Shown: piece after piece, positions 46,054-59,860 of the stretch
Layout: every line of letters begins with the position of its first letter
How positions within the stretch are numbered: the first letter of the stretch is position 1
Source: Boswellia sacra
Taxonomy: Eukaryota; Streptophyta; Magnoliopsida; Sapindales; Burseraceae
Direction: 5' to 3'
NCBI GenBank assembly: GCA_013180625.2
Contig: SNVD02007983.1
Coordinates: forward strand, 1 to 64,000
Length of the DNA: 64,000 nt
Translations under genes and position numbers: made by a program
The notes under the pieces: generated by a model
What the model was told of the DNA's origin: nothing
Seen by the model: the letters and a program-made list of their open reading frames with translations, nothing else
Database searches by the model: none

Positions 46054-49000
46054 ATGAGAAGGTAAGGTTACGATTATTTTTCAATTTTCCCTCGAAACAA
46101 ACAGAACTTTGATGTTTCAGTTTTCATTGATTTGTGCGTTTCTTTGCAGGCCTGGCCTTGGCCACCACAGACTGCACGCGAAGCAACCGGGAGTGAGGGG
46201 ATTGGTAGGGAAGTTGACGATTGTGGTTGTTGTTCTCTTAATCTGCACCCTTTCTCTCTTGTTCTCCGCCACTCTCACCGGAAGTCGTGGATCTACCTCC
46301 CCTTCCGAGGTTGGTTAGTTAGTATGTTTGTTAGCTCAAACAGTGTTTGTTTGCTGAGAAAATGGAAATTTTGAATCTTTGATTTCATTGTTATCTGGAA
46401 ATGTTAATTTGAGAATACTGAAAGTTGAGGATAGTTGTGAGTGATATAGAACATGAGAGAGTAACCTGGAAATTTGAATTGTAATAAATTGGAGGTATGT
46501 TTGATTTTTTTAAAAAAATTATCTTTGCTTGAAATTACTAATTGTTCTAGCGGTGTCATTTGTTATTGCCATTTTTAAGCATATTAATGTGGAAGAACTT
46601 TGGGAAAGTGCTAATTCCAATGGTTGGAGGCCATCATCTGCTCCACGGTCGGACTGGCCCCGTATGTTTTTAATTTTTGCTGAAGAAAATTTCACTAGTA
46701 GATTGGATGAAATGAAATTTATTATTGAGTTCTATGCATTTTGGCAAATTTTGATTATAAATTTGTCCTATGCTCTTTTACGTTGTTCCAGCTCCTCCAA
46801 AAGAGACCAATGGCTATCTGCGTGTTCGTTGTAATGGTGGTCTGAATCAACAACGTAGTGCGGTTTGTATCTATTCATGAAGAATATATCATAGACTATA
46901 TTTATGCCTGGTTTTCTTTAAGAATTATATTGACTGATAGAGAGACTAATGTATCCATACCAAGAAAGAGAGATAAATTCTTTTCTATCTTCTCTTTCCT
47001 TTTAATGACAGTCTCTTTGTCTGTGCTCAAAAGTAAATAGATATCTTACACAAAAGTTACATGTTAAGTAAAATTGCAAGAGTGACTCAATCCAGCAAGA
47101 ATCGCTAGTAAATCATTCAATTGTTAATGAATTTCTTCTTCTTCTTCTTCTTCTTCTTTTTTTTTTTTTTTCCCTCCTGGTTGATTGACTTAATTTGTGT
47201 AATTAACTTAAATTCTTACGGATTTCTAGATCTGTAATGCTGTTCTTGCTGCACGAATCATGAATGCAACACTTGTGCTGCCTGAGTTGGACGCAAACTC
47301 CTTCTGGCATGATGACAGGTATAATCTTTTCAGTCTGTTCGTTTGTCTGTTTTTTCTTGTGGTCTAAAGTATACTGCTGCTTTGCACTAGTTTCAGTTTC
47401 TATGCAGCAATCTCTTAAATGGTAGTATGTACAAATTTGTTAAGTAAAACAGCATTTGTTATTTGAACATTATGTTTTCTGGATTAGATGCACGGCAAAT
47501 TGCTTTTGAAAGCTGCTATAGCTCCTATTTAGTGAAAGAAGTTGTTCTTATATGATCCTTTTCTTAGTTGGTGTATAGTTAAATGAGAAATAACTGAATA
47601 TATAGATATGACTTTAATATTCTAATCATATATAGTAATGTATGAGAATGTTGCACTTGATCTTGTTTGAGAGTCTTGAGCATAAAAAGATACATCTGAA
47701 GCTGTCTCTTGTGAGATGTATCATGCTGCACGTCATGCATTAATGGCTAACTTATGATTATAACCCTGATTCCCTGAGCAAAATGATATAGAAGTGTGTT
47801 TGCTGATTCTTGATGGGTTAATTTTGGATACAGGGAAAATTTCACAGGAAGAAAATGTATCAAGTATGATAAGCAGTTCCCTTTTTTTTTTTTGTAAAAA
47901 TTGTACTACACATTTTATGTTTTGCAATGCAATTTATTTAGGGTTCTTTCAAGTGAATGGGATTATATCTTCTTCTATAATTCCTGGTCATCTCAGTGAA
48001 GATTGCTGGCTGTTTGGTGATAAATCTATATTCGTGCCTTTTTTCCGCTTAAAGTAATAAATGTTTTTCTTTTTGTAAGTGATTTTGAATTACGACTGAA
48101 GTTTCTTTTAAATATTCTTCATATCAACTAATTTATTCTAGATTTAGATCTTTATGTGATTTGTATCTTAAAACTTGAACTAACAAATAACAAAAGATCC
48201 TTGTACAATTTGCAATAATTTCTTTATGTAAAGTGTATCTTATCATAATTGTATCAATCATTCATGTAATTTAGAAAGGATTACACAAGATATATTTTCC
48301 TTGATTATACTTCTTTTTTCCATCTACTTTTGAGATGCTCATTAAGTTTATTTTACTTCTGATATAATCTGTTACAATTCATCTGATAGGATAAGTGCAG
48401 TCACACTATTTTGTTATGTACAGTGGTTTCCAAGGTATCTATGATGTTGAGCATTTTATTCAGACACTGAGATATGATGTACGCATTGTCGAAAGCATAC
48501 CAGAAATTCGCAAAAATGGGAAAACAAAAAAAATAAAAGGTTATCAGGTAGAATATTGGTATATATTCTCATTGTGTCCATGATCTTAAATTTGATAGTA
48601 TTGTTTGATTCTGGAAAAGTTGTAACTGTTCACTCTTTTTTTTCCCCTTTATCTTGACTCAGCTTCGACCCCCTAGAGATGCTCCTATCAGGTGGTATAC
48701 AACTGAAGCTCTGAAAAAGATGAAGGAATATGGTGCTATTTATTTGACTCCCTTTTCCCATCGTTTAGCCGAAGAAATTGACAACCCTGAGTATCAGAGA
48801 CTGAGGTGTAGAGTAAACTACCATGCTCTAAGGTTCAAGCCTCATATTATGAAATTGAGTGAGTCAATTGTTGATAAACTCCGTTCGCAAGGTCATTTCA
48901 TGTCAATTCACCTTCGTTTTGAGATGGATATGCTGGCATTTGCTGGGTATGTTCTTATTAACAATTTTACAATCTGTAGACAATTATTTACATGTATATA

Positions 49001-50482
49001 TTGGGTTTTAGGGCAGACACTTAAGATACATTGATTCAGTGCTTGTGGTAAAACTGTGAAATACCGGGAAGGACTCGAGGACATATAAACTACATTGCTA
49101 AAACATTTTGGCATGACAATTTTGATAAAGCTGGACATGGTCTAGCCGTATGCATGCTTTTTTTTTTTTTTTTTTTTTTCTCTTTTGGTGTGTGTCTGTG
49201 TAGATACATAAGTGAATTAATTACATAATTTCATTGTTGCTTTTAAAGTACCTAATTATAAAAGGATTAGTGAAAATATTGAGTCTGTTAGTAACAGGAA
49301 TGATTGTAAAAGTCTTACATAAACTGGATGCTAGTTGCTTGGTGTTTATTGCTAAAACAGAGTGTTCATTGTCGAGGGAGTGTGGAAAGTTACTCAACAG
49401 TGTTCAATTATTGCCAGTAATAAATATTTATGGGACTTTATTCACTTTTGTATCTATCTGTTATGGCTACTAACTGACCTACAAGGAAGGGTGATCTTAG
49501 TTGACTGCTTGATTTATAAAAAACTTGCAGGTGCTTCGATATATTTAACGCGAAAGAGCAAAGTATATTGAAGAAATATCGGAAAGAAAATTTTGCCCCA
49601 AAAGAACTTGTTTATAAAGAAAGAAGGGCCATAGGAAAATGCCCATTAACCCCAGAAGAGGTTATTCTTCTCTTATTTATTTATTTATTATTATTATTGT
49701 TACTATTATTTGTCTTTTATAGACAATTAATTAAGTTCATTAAGGTTATGAAAGATTAATAACTCCAAGGTGATTGCCACTTTTTCACCATCACATGTAC
49801 ATTTTATTTTCATTATTAGCAAATCATGCATGTATTACAATTCTTTTTATGGCTCATGACTCTGCAGGTTGGCCTTATCTTGCGTGCTATGGGGTTTGAC
49901 AATTCTACCAAGATTTACCTAGCAGCCGGTGAACTATTTGGCGGGGAGCGATTCATGAAACCATTCTGGTCGCTGTTCCCTCACCTTGAGAATCACAGTT
50001 CTATGGATCCTTCAGAGGAGCTAGCTGCTAATTCACGGGGATTGATAGGGTCGGCTGTAGATTATATGGTTTGTCTGCTCTCGGACATTTTTATGCCAAC
50101 ATATGATGGGCCAAGCAACTTTGCCAACAATCTTCTGGGTCACCGCCTCTACTACGGCTTCCGGACTACAATCAGACCTGACAGGAAAGGTCTCGCCCCA
50201 ATTTTTATTGATAGAGAGAATGGGCGGACAGCTGGGTTTGAAGAAGCTGTTAGACGTGTCATGCTCAAAACAAACTTTGGTGGACCTCACAAGCGTGTCC
50301 CACCTGAATCTTTTTATACAAATTCTTGGCCTGAATGTTTCTGTCAAATGTCAGCAGAGAACCCTGCTGACAAATGTCCACCAGACAATGTGTTGGATAT
50401 TTTAAATAGCCGGTTGGAGAGTGAAATGACAAGTGACTTTCAATCCTTGACCCAATCAAATCTGACGTCGTCTATGGTATAA
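46054..50482 (+). CDS. O-fucosyltransferase-family protein (plant GT, DUF246), nine coding exons
   Basis: Exons: 46054-46061, 46150-46309, 46580-46661, 46792-46862, 47230-47318, 48424-48547, 48663-48946, 49531-49660, 49868-50482; all introns are GT..AG and the sum is 1563 bp, 520 aa. The start MRRPGLGHHRL spans an 8-base first exon. Residues about 28-48 (LTIVVVVLLICTLSLLFSATL) form a type II membrane anchor, so it should be a Golgi lumenal enzyme. Family motifs: GYLRVRCNGGLNQQRSA, LDANSFWHDDSGF across a splice, GHFMSIHLRFEMDMLAFAGC, IYLAAGELFGG, and FANNLLGHRLYYGFRTTIRP. Length is normal for the family, which transfers fucose, or rhamnose in some members, in cell-wall and glycoprotein synthesis. 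The exact substrate cannot be told. No lesion is seen. Confidence 0.93.
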
Positions 50483-51330
50483 AGGTAAGTTTCCTCTTCA
50501 ACGCTCATAGAAGCTGGATCGTCAATCTCCCCATTAATGAGCCTGACACACCAAATTGGAGAAAGAAATGGACTTGTTATATCATAATTGGTCTTTCAGG
50601 TGAGTTTCATATCTGATTTCTATTATCTGTAGCATTTAGGTAATTAGTTAATTTGCTAGCCCTTACGGTGCTGTTTCTTTTAATGTGCTTTATAGCTTTC
50701 TAACTTAATGTGACTTGCTGTAATTATGGTTTTGAAATGTAGATATAGTAAGGTAATACTTGAAAACTTAATTCATTGGAGGAAGCATAGCTGTATAGAA
50801 GATTTTGATGAACCATAAGAGGTTGATTTAAACATTGTTTGAGTGAAAGTGGGAATGTTGAGAGCACAAGTGAATTTTGTTCATCGAAAGGGTGGAAAAG
50901 AATTAAAAAACAATAAATTCAACCTTTTGAATGGATATCTTCAAAAATATAATTGTCTATATAAATATAATTCTAAGTGGTTGACAGACTAATTTGGTAT
51001 GTAATAGGGGGCGATTTTTCTCATGTGTTTCTTGACCTAATCATTCAAGTCTAAGCCTTTTGGTGAGATCGTCTTACAAATGATTGTTCTGAAAATTTTT
51101 GGGCTTTTCAGGTTCTTGTTATCTGGGGCTTGGATGAAGAGGTGCATCAAGTGGGCAGATACGGAACTTGTAGCCTATTGCACTGGTCCAGAAAACTCAC
51201 CTTGTAGCTTTTTGTGTGATTGGAAATTTTTACAGCAAAAACTGTGAGAATGTATGATATTTGATGGACTTCACTACAATTTTTTTTTTTAAATTTTTGG
51301 TGGAGTAAAAATAAAGAAATATGTTGTAGC
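50483..51330 (+). other. Probable 3' UTR of the O-fucosyltransferase gene, with an intron
   Basis: After the stop, CAG/GTGAGTTT (50600) and a pyrimidine-rich acceptor GGGCTTTTCAG (51101-51111) delimit a likely 3' UTR intron. The remaining UTR extends to about 51300. No strong poly-A signal could be singled out. Confidence 0.45.
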
Positions 51331-51474
51331 TGATCATATGCTTTATTAAGATATTTGATTTTTGGTATGATTTGTCCATATATGTTTGTCATATTAGTAC
51401 ATGATGTTGGTGATAGCTCTTATTTTGAATTTTGGGTGAATGAACAATCTCACTCCCATTGTTTGGAAAGTGAT

Positions 51475-52520
51475 ATTTGGCCTGTACTTAAAGACTTCCG
51501 TTAATGAATGTTTAACAGTGTATGGGTACTAAAGTCTTTTTGTTGTTGAATGTTAAATAAGAAAATCATATTGAACTTATCTCATTAGAACATGTGACCT
51601 GTTGATTAAAACTAGCTTGTAAACCACTTAGGCAATATGACACTTGATAACATTGACTTGTAATAATTTTATTTAACATAACATAACATTGATATAAATC
51701 ATGAAATTTGCAATTAAAAATACAAGAAACGTGTTGTAGAGCTAAACACTTTAAAATTAAGGATAAACAATGTGAATTAAATAATAGTAAAATTGTTAAT
51801 TTAAAAGTTAAAAATACGTTGATGATGATGAATAAATAATTTATAATTATAATAAGTAGATTTATAATTAAAAATATAAGCTCATGATAATAAATAAATA
51901 ATAAGAAATTGTTAATCTAAAATATATTGATGATGATAAATAAATAATTTAAAATTATAATAAATAGATTTATAAATTATAACCTATTTATCATTTATTA
52001 AAATATTATCTTTTAAAATAATAATTTTTATAACATTTATTTGTAATCATTAACTTATATTTGCAATTAATATAACATATTTATCATTTATTAAAGTATT
52101 ATCTTTTAAATTAATAATTTTTATAACATTTATTTATAATCATTAACTTATATTTGTAATTATAAATCTATTCATTATAATTTTAAATTATTCATTTATT
52201 TATTTACCATCATCAATATATATTTTAACTTTTAAATTAATAATTTCAATTCACATTGTATATTTTTAATTTGAAAGGTGATTAACCTATGACATCTTTT
52301 ATATTTTTAATTATAAATTTCATGATTTATATTTGATGTTATATTTAATAAAATTGTTGCAAGTTAATGTTATTAAGTGTCACGTTACCTAGGTGGTTCA
52401 CAAGTTAGTTTTAGTCAATAGGTTATGAATTCGAGTGAGATAAGTGTAATATGATTTTCTTATTTAACATTCTACACCGTTAAGTGTTCTTTAATAGAAG
52501 TGTTAATACTTGTCACCGAA
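51475..52520. repeat. 1-kb inverted repeat (foldback or MULE-like element)
   Basis: The arm from about 51475 to 51980 pairs with the reverse complement of about 52030-52520. Shared blocks include GAATGTTAAATAAGAAAATC, ATGACTTGTAATAATTTTATT-like text, and ATTATCTTTTAAA. The arms differ by point changes and small indels. The centre is A/T repeats. No coding sequence. A foldback transposon or a MULE with long inverted ends would both fit. Confidence 0.75.
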
Positions 52521-53169
52521 ATAAGATTAGGCAAATGACATAGTATATCCCTATCTTTGGACTTAATTACATGTGTAATTATTGTTTACCCTTTTTCATT
52601 AGTGCTTTCCCTTTATTTTTTGAAAATACATCATGTAAATAATTTCATTACAAAAAGTATAATGGTCATTTCATAAGTTTTAATAATAATTATAAAATAT
52701 GATTTTCTTGACAAAAATCATTTATCTTCTTCATCCCTCTTCACCACCGTCTCCTCTGCCTCTCAGAAAACCTACACTACACTTTCTCTCACTATCAGTG
52801 TCTCTAATGCTCTCTCAACCCAAATTGGTTTGTGTAGGTTTTTATTCTTTTGCAAATCCGGCACATCACACACACACACTAATTAACTACCCTTCCTTAC
52901 CTTTACCATTTTCTTCAATTTTTCAAATCCTCCGCATTAAGTATTGGTGAATAACCCTTCTGAGAGAAATTAAACAACCCAACTTTCAAATCATCTCCAA
53001 TTAATGATGTCAAAATTCCATCTCCATCATCATCTTCTACAATCTCTTTTGAAGTAAATATCTTATTTTCAAGAATGATGGAAGCTTCAAAAAAAAAAAA
53101 ACCAACTTATTAGTGAAACAATATATAAATATACTATATAATGTAGCAATACAATTGAAATATTTTTTA

Positions 53170-53905
53170 CCTTTCCATGCAGACCACAACCAATTCTCGA
53201 TACATATCAAAGCCTCCAATGTTTTAGAATGATGTCTACTAGGATGTGAACTTAGATGTCAACCACTAGTACTGAATGCAGACTATGAAGCAACTATAGA
53301 CACTGGGATAGCAATGATATTCTTAAGTATCTTAGACAATATAGGATATGTTCCCCTATTTGTCTTCCTCCAATTCAAAATATCAAAATCTTCATAGTAC
53401 TCTATAGTTTTTCCTTAAAGTAAACTTCTAACTCTTACACTTCCTCAACTTGTTCTTCTTCAACATCTTTACATGATTTCCAATCTAAATCTAAGTAAGT
53501 ACGTTGAGCCAATCTTCCTGAAGATAATGGAGGGTCAACAGAAGAATCAAATTGTTTTTCTGAAGCTACACTTGCTTGTGTTCATATTGATTTAACTTTT
53601 GATTTGTATTCTGCCGTCAATTTTTCGGAAAGAGCTAAAATCTTCTCCATATGGATATTTTCCTCATCTCTATAGATCCTACGCAATGAAAATGTAAGAT
53701 ATAGCTTCCTGTATCTAGGATCTAACACAACTGCTATAACCAAGACCCTATAAATAACATCCCAATATTTTTTAAATTTCTCCAACATCTTACTAGCCAT
53801 TTCCTTTTTTGCCTATATTATAAATCAAAGGGAAGAAAGTATTAGCAGTAGGTCACTTAATACTTGAAAAATCTCTGTCAAGGTGTAAAAGGTGCTTAAA
53901 TGATT
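53170..53905 (-). pseudogene. hAT-family transposase relic (C-terminal part)
   Basis: Minus strand pieces: MASKMLEKFKKYWDV...VVLDPRY at 53800-53690 is the conserved hAT segment before the dimerisation domain. Farther on, ILKNIIAIPVSIVAS and HHSKTLEALICIENWL near 53345-53190 match the hAT C-terminal dimerisation region. Upstream, TANTFFPLIYNI is readable in another frame near 53840. Stops and frameshifts separate the blocks. The N-terminal BED finger and most of the core are missing. Confidence 0.8.
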
Positions 53906-56306
53906 ACACAAAGTCGCAACCAATGCCCATTGAGATTCATTGGACAAACAAGTATATTAAGGCTCATGTTGTTTCATGCGAGAAAAAAAACTTCTTAATA
54001 ATCCAATACGGTTGTCAACATCAAGTAAGTGGAGTTCCACCTAGTTTTACAAACAAGCACCAATTTCCTACTACATGGAATTCTCATTTGTCTTGCTGCC
54101 TCCTCAAATCCTTCTATCCTTTTAGGAGTTTCAGTCTAGTAAACCGCACTTTCCCTAAATTTTTCAATGTCACCCCCAACCATTTCCATTCCTTCCTTTT
54201 AGCAGTTATTGATTTGTTTTCTTGTAAGTGTAGTATTATTCATTGATTAATATCATTACATACTTGTATTACCTTTTTTTTTCAATAGCCGAATATAAAA
54301 AAATCATTATATTCAACTCTTTATTTTAATTTTTTGATGTTTATTTGAAAGCAAATTTTGTAAAAATAATACAGTAGTTACATATATAGTATATTGGGGA
54401 GAATAGGAAGACTATAAGATGGATCATGGATAGGCATAGAAATTAATCCTACCAAATCTCCAAAGGAGGGGATGTGATTACTTTGTCCAGTACATGTCAT
54501 GCATGCAGCAAAATCAAGCGCATGAACCATCAGCTGGCCTTTCCACATACATGTAGGCTCATTCTCAAAAATGAAAATTGACAGAAAAGGAAAACACATC
54601 ACATCATTTTCTTTTTTTCTTTTTTTTTTGCATGAAATATAATTTGATAATCAATTAACAATAGCCAGAAGAAGTAAAAGCACCATAGCAGCAAAGAAAT
54701 TTAATATATAATAGCAGCCCAAATTTTGTTATGAGGAAAGCTTAATTAAGCATCCAGGTTGATCGACATGAATAGAAAAGATCAATAAAATTGCTTAAAG
54801 AACTCAAATTTTACAAGAGCTTACCAAAAAAATGCAAAGCAAACTCAACTAAAAAGTCATGAAATAAAACAAAAAACTCATGAAATTGCTTTCAACTGAG
54901 GCCCACAAGGATATAACATAGAACTCTATCCCACAACACCAATGTCTACTTTAAAAGTTTAAATTAAAAGAAAAAAATGAAAGCCAAAGAAAGTAATCAT
55001 ATAGAATATGAGTAGGGGCATATAAACAAATAGATTGAGATGAGAGAACAAAAGTTAAATTCTAAGTCATTTTATTTGCATGATGCCAATTATAAGTTAA
55101 AGTTAAATGAGCTTAAATAGTATGATAGATTTTATTTTTTAAAAACAGTAAGGGTGATCATATAAAATTTATCATGTTTCGTGCTACTATTGTACATTTT
55201 TTTATATATATTTTTATTTCATATTTATTATAGATTATTATAATTTTATAACATTCTAATTATATGGCCTGTTTGACACTTTTTATTATAACAAAAACGA
55301 TCTACTAACAATGAAATTTTATATATAACAAAAACCCAGTCATGAAATAAAATAAAAAACTCATGAAATTGCTTTCAATTGAGGCATACAAGGATATAGC
55401 ATAGAACTCTATCCCATAACACCAATGTCTACTTTAAAAGTTCAAATTAAAAGAAAAAAAATGAAAGCAAAAAAAAAAAAAATCATATAGAATATGAGTA
55501 AGAGCATATAAACAAATAGATTAAGATGAGAGAACAACAGTTAAATTCTAAGTCATTTTATTTACATGATGCCAATTATAAGTTAGACATGTTAAATGAG
55601 CTTAAATAGTATGATATATTTTATTTTTTAAAAACAATAAGGGTGATTATATAACATTTATCATATTTTGTGCTACTATTGTACATTTATTTTATTTTAT
55701 ATATATATATATTTATTTATTTCATATTTTATATAGATTATTATAATTTAATAAAATTCTAATCATGTGGCATGTTTGACACCTCTTATTATAACAAAAC
55801 GCTCTACTAACAATGAAATTTAATATATAATAACAACCCAGTCATTAAATAAAACAAAAAACTCATGAAATTGCTTTCAACTGAGGCTGACAAGGATATA
55901 GCATAGATCTCTATCCCATAACACCAATGTCCACTTTGAAAAATCAAATTAAAAGAAACAAATAAAAGCTAAAAAGAAATTCATATAGAATATGAATAGG
56001 AGCATATAAACAAGTAGTTGAAAATGAGTAAACAACAATCAAATTCTAAGTCATTTTATTTATATAATGCCAATTATAACTAGACATGTTAAATGGGCCT
56101 ACATAGTACAATAGAATTTATTTTTTAAAGACAGTAAGGGTGATTATATAACATTTATCATGTTTTGTGCTACTATTGTGCATGTTTTGTTTTTTATATA
56201 CATTTTTATTTCATATTTTATAGAGATTATTATAATTTTATAGAATTCCAATTATGTGGCCAAATTGACACATCTAATTATAACAATGAAAAAAGTTACC
56301 ATTTAT

Positions 56307-56841
56307 TTAGATAAGCCAATTATAACAAAACGCTCCACTAACATGAAAGTAAATGGTCACAGAACTAGTAGAATGACTTATCTTACTAACATGAAAGTGA
56401 TTGGTAACAGAACCAGTAGTATGAGTGATTTGACTCTTTTCACCTGCTCCACCAACAACAATAACCTGAACGTTCTGTTTGAACAATTTGTATATTTTCT
56501 TTCCCAATGTACAAATTGCTACCAGAAAGTATATTATACTTGCCATGACCACCCACTTTACATAAGATTTGGACTTTGATTTTGATTTTGATTTTTATTA
56601 ACATCATCATGATAGGCAGGAGCATTGCATGAGTAAAAGTTGTAATAGCAAGGTAGTAGAGGCAGAGGAGGCGGTAGTGAACCACTGGGCAACAAAGGTG
56701 GAGGCAGAGAACCAAAGATGGCTGGTGAGCAGGCAGAGGAACATGGTATGGTGGAAGTGGTAGTGGTGGCGATGGTGACGACAGGTAGCCATTGGACATT
56801 AGGACAAGGGAGATGAGGATGATGAACTTCAAAATAGCCAT
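56307..56841 (-). pseudogene. Small secreted proline-rich gene family, copy A
   Basis: ATG at 56841 gives a clear signal peptide (MAILKFIILISLVLMSNGYL) followed by a Ser/Pro-rich stretch (SSPSPPLPLPPY). A hydrophobic segment (SIIYFLVAICTLG) and a conserved tail (NVQVIVVGGAGEKS, then SVTNHFH) lie 300 bases downstream in a frame shifted by one base. I do not recognise the family. The frame break could be a mutation older than the duplication, because copy C has the same offset. A hAT element sits in its 5' region. Confidence 0.55.
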
Positions 56842-56951
56842 TCGGTTTTGCTGCAGAGTGCTTTTGCTGAGAGGAGTAATAGTAAAAGGAACTCTTTTAA
56901 AAAAGATTTGATTGGATTTTACTGGGACGGAGAGTAAAAAGAGGAGAGGAG

Positions 56952-58442
56952 TAGGGATGAGCACTTTTACCCGACCCTATGAGACTCGATCGAGGTTTAC
57001 CTAACCCGAATCGGGTTTATTCGGGTACTTCAATTAAAAAACCTGATCTCAGGTACTAAAATGTGAACCTTACAAATATTAGGTATTAATCGGATACTTT
57101 GCATAAAACCGAACCTGACACGAACCCGATTAATTGTTTTAAAATATCATTATATACATGTGTCATCACCTTATTTGTTAGACATATGCTAATATTTTAG
57201 ACCTTAGCACACAAAATTAGGGGTATAAATATGACTTTTCACATAACCCTAGCCCCACTTTGATATTATTCAATCCTCATTCCACCCCCACTCCCCTCCT
57301 CTCTCTCAATTGGCGGCTGGACCACCTTCCTCACCAATTTGTCTTCTTTCTCATCACCATCAAATATCATCTCTCTCACCTCATCACCTCACCTGTTACT
57401 CATGTCTTCTCTTATTATTGTTATTTTTTTTTTTGCTCTCTCTCTTGTTAATTACTCTACTCCATGTCACCAATTTTTTTTTTCTGGGCTCTTCAACCAC
57501 AAGAATAAGATTATGTTTTTAGCTTTATCTCATTAACTTGGTTTTTTAATTTCTTAAATTATTGGGTTTTTGAAATTTCGATTAGAAATTTATGTACATT
57601 TTTATGAATTTATTTTTATCATTTTTGTTGTCAATTTGTCATTTTAATTTACAATATTAACTACAAATAATAAAAAAATTCCCAAAGATAATTTATTCTA
57701 GACTTTTAGAGATATAATAATACATAAATATTTGTAAAATTTTAATTATAAAAAAATAAAATAAGTAAAATTATAACTTGAGTTCAAATTACCTTATTAG
57801 GCTAAAGCCTAACTCGATTGTACCCGATGAGACCCGACCTGACCCAATTAGGTTCGGGTAGCATCGGGTCTAACATATTTTCTACCCGATATCGGGTAGA
57901 TTTTTCTATACCTGAACCCGATTCAGGTATATGTGATAGGATCTAAACCTGACCCGGCCTGCAGGGGCGGAGCCAGTATAGGCCCAACAGGGGCAACCTC
58001 CTGGCCAAAGGGAAAAAATTAAAATATTATTATTATTTTCAATTATTAAAAATATATATATATGTATCTATTTCTATTTACAACTTATTTATCAAACAAT
58101 TTTTTTAATATTTTATCCATCATCACTCATTAATTTGTTTATCTCTATTATTTTTATTTTTAAAAAGGTAAGATCCTTTTGAATTAATAAGTTTAAAATT
58201 TTATTTAATTATATTATTAATTACTTTATTTTATCATTTCTCTTGTAAATAGAATTTAAAATTGATATGATAAATATTAATTTATACCCCAAATAATATT
58301 GATTAAAAATATTATAAACTTTCTAAATTTACAATTATATTTTATTCATATTAATTTAATTTTTTTATTGTTGTTCAATTTTGTCCCCTCTAGAAATAAT
58401 TTCTGTCTCCGTCCTTGGCGACCCGACAAATGCCCACCCCCG
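56952..58442. mobile_element. hAT-type element in the 5' region of gene copy A
   Basis: 8-bp target duplication GAGAGGAG (56944-56951 and 58443-58450). The ends TAGGGATGAGCA and TGCCCACCCCCG form an imperfect inverted repeat. Subterminal regions are dense in ACCCGA/TCGGGT motifs (56970-57060 and 57830-57960), typical of hAT elements. The centre encodes nothing recognisable. It is itself interrupted by another element at 57962-58417. Confidence 0.85.
57962..58417. mobile_element. Nested CAGGGGCGGAGCCAG-type element
   Basis: The left end CAGGGGCGGAGCCAGTAT is mirrored by a right end whose complement reads CAAGGACGGAGACAGAAAT. This end type is known from plant hAT MITEs. I could not find a matching 8-bp duplication, so the limits may be off by a few bases. 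Confidence 0.55.
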
Positions 58443-58451
58443 GAGAGGAGT

Positions 58452-58461
58452 GCTTATATAT
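58452..58461 (-). promoter_or_regulatory. Candidate TATA box of gene copy A, separated by the hAT insertion
   Basis: Minus strand CATATATAAGC. Without the 1.5-kb element and its duplicated target site, it would lie about 120 bp upstream of the copy A start codon, a normal promoter distance. Confidence 0.5.
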
Positions 58462-58462
58462 G

Positions 58463-59860
58463 TTAGAGCGTAACTATACAAAGAGGAGAGAGGTGTCGTT
58501 ACTATTTGGCAGAGCTTAGCAGTAGAGAGAGTGAAACTTGTCAATAACAAAGACAAATTGTGATTCTAACATGCTCATACAAACTTATATAAAGTGTATG
58601 AGACGAAGGGCCACGCATGATCATCTATAATTGGATTTACGTAAAATTATACAACATGAATTTTACATAATTCAACTCTTTTATTCACATAAAATTACTT
58701 ATACATAATTTTACTTAATTTTATATTACTTCTAATAGAAGGTTAAAGAAGCTACATAGTGGTTTCCTAGAAGGTGTTGGAAAGGTGCAATAAATCACTT
58801 AAGTAACTTGTCATACAAGTTAGTCTAAAATCATTTTTGTCTCATTTTTAGGTATTATATAAATATTATAGTGCATCCTCATAGGACAAAAGGCTACATT
58901 GATCCATCGGTCTGAAATGCAAAGTAATTTTTTAGGTTCTGTATTTTGAACTTGAATTTAATTATTTCAACAAGTATTTTTATAAGCCTGGCCCCTTTAA
59001 TTTTGTAAAAATTATATAAAAATTTTAATTTATAAATATTATTGCATAAATCTAAGAATATACTTCTATTTTGTTTGGTTTTCAAATTTTATGAAATTAA
59101 ACTTTATATATTTGAAAGTCATAATAAAATTAAAACCTTAAGTTTAATATGAAATCTATAAAATTGAAAGCGAAAGTGAATCTTATCTCCCATAGTAATA
59201 ATCTAATTAATTGCCAAATTAATAAAATAAAATATTATTTCATTTCTTCCTCTTGAATAATTATTCATTCAAATGATTTCGTGTAACATTACCGATAATT
59301 GCTATAATAAATCCTTTAATTGACTAAATTACTTTTATTATTTCCTTCTCGCTTGAGTATTTATCAAATAATACTTTTCTTTCTTACCAAGTAATATATT
59401 TAATTTTAGATTAATTATTTTAATAATAACAAGAATTATAGAGTTTGTTAGGGGTTCCCATCTCACTTTCTTTCCAATTAAGTTTAACCCAATTGGATCG
59501 TGTCCAACACGCGTTGTGTATGAGCGTCCAACAAGTCAACAACCGACATTAACACACTTCATTTTCTTGCGTTAGCGTCATTAGCAAAGCACCTTAAAAA
59601 TCAAGAATTTCATGTGATGCTATTAAAAATAAGAAGCCCCTGCCCTGGTTTCTAGGCACCTCCATACTTATGAAATTAATAAGTACAAGGATCATAATAT
59701 TTTTAATGCAACTAGCCTGCCCGGCCCACAAAATCAAACTCCACATGATTCTTCAATAAAAGAGCCAATGGTTTTTCAAATCAATCATGTGGTCTCTCTC
59801 CAGTTCTACTCTCACTCAATATAGAATAAAAAAGAGACAAATTAAATTTAAAAGACCATA
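58463..59860. other. Non-coding spacer, no gene seen
   Basis: AT-rich DNA upstream of copy A. Small ORFs have no recognisable family. Confidence 0.55.

Noticed and set aside
57954..58425. 8-bp target duplication for the inner CAGGGGCGGAGCCAG-type element
   Set aside because: The flanks CCGGCCTG and GCGACCCG do not match, so no duplication is claimed.
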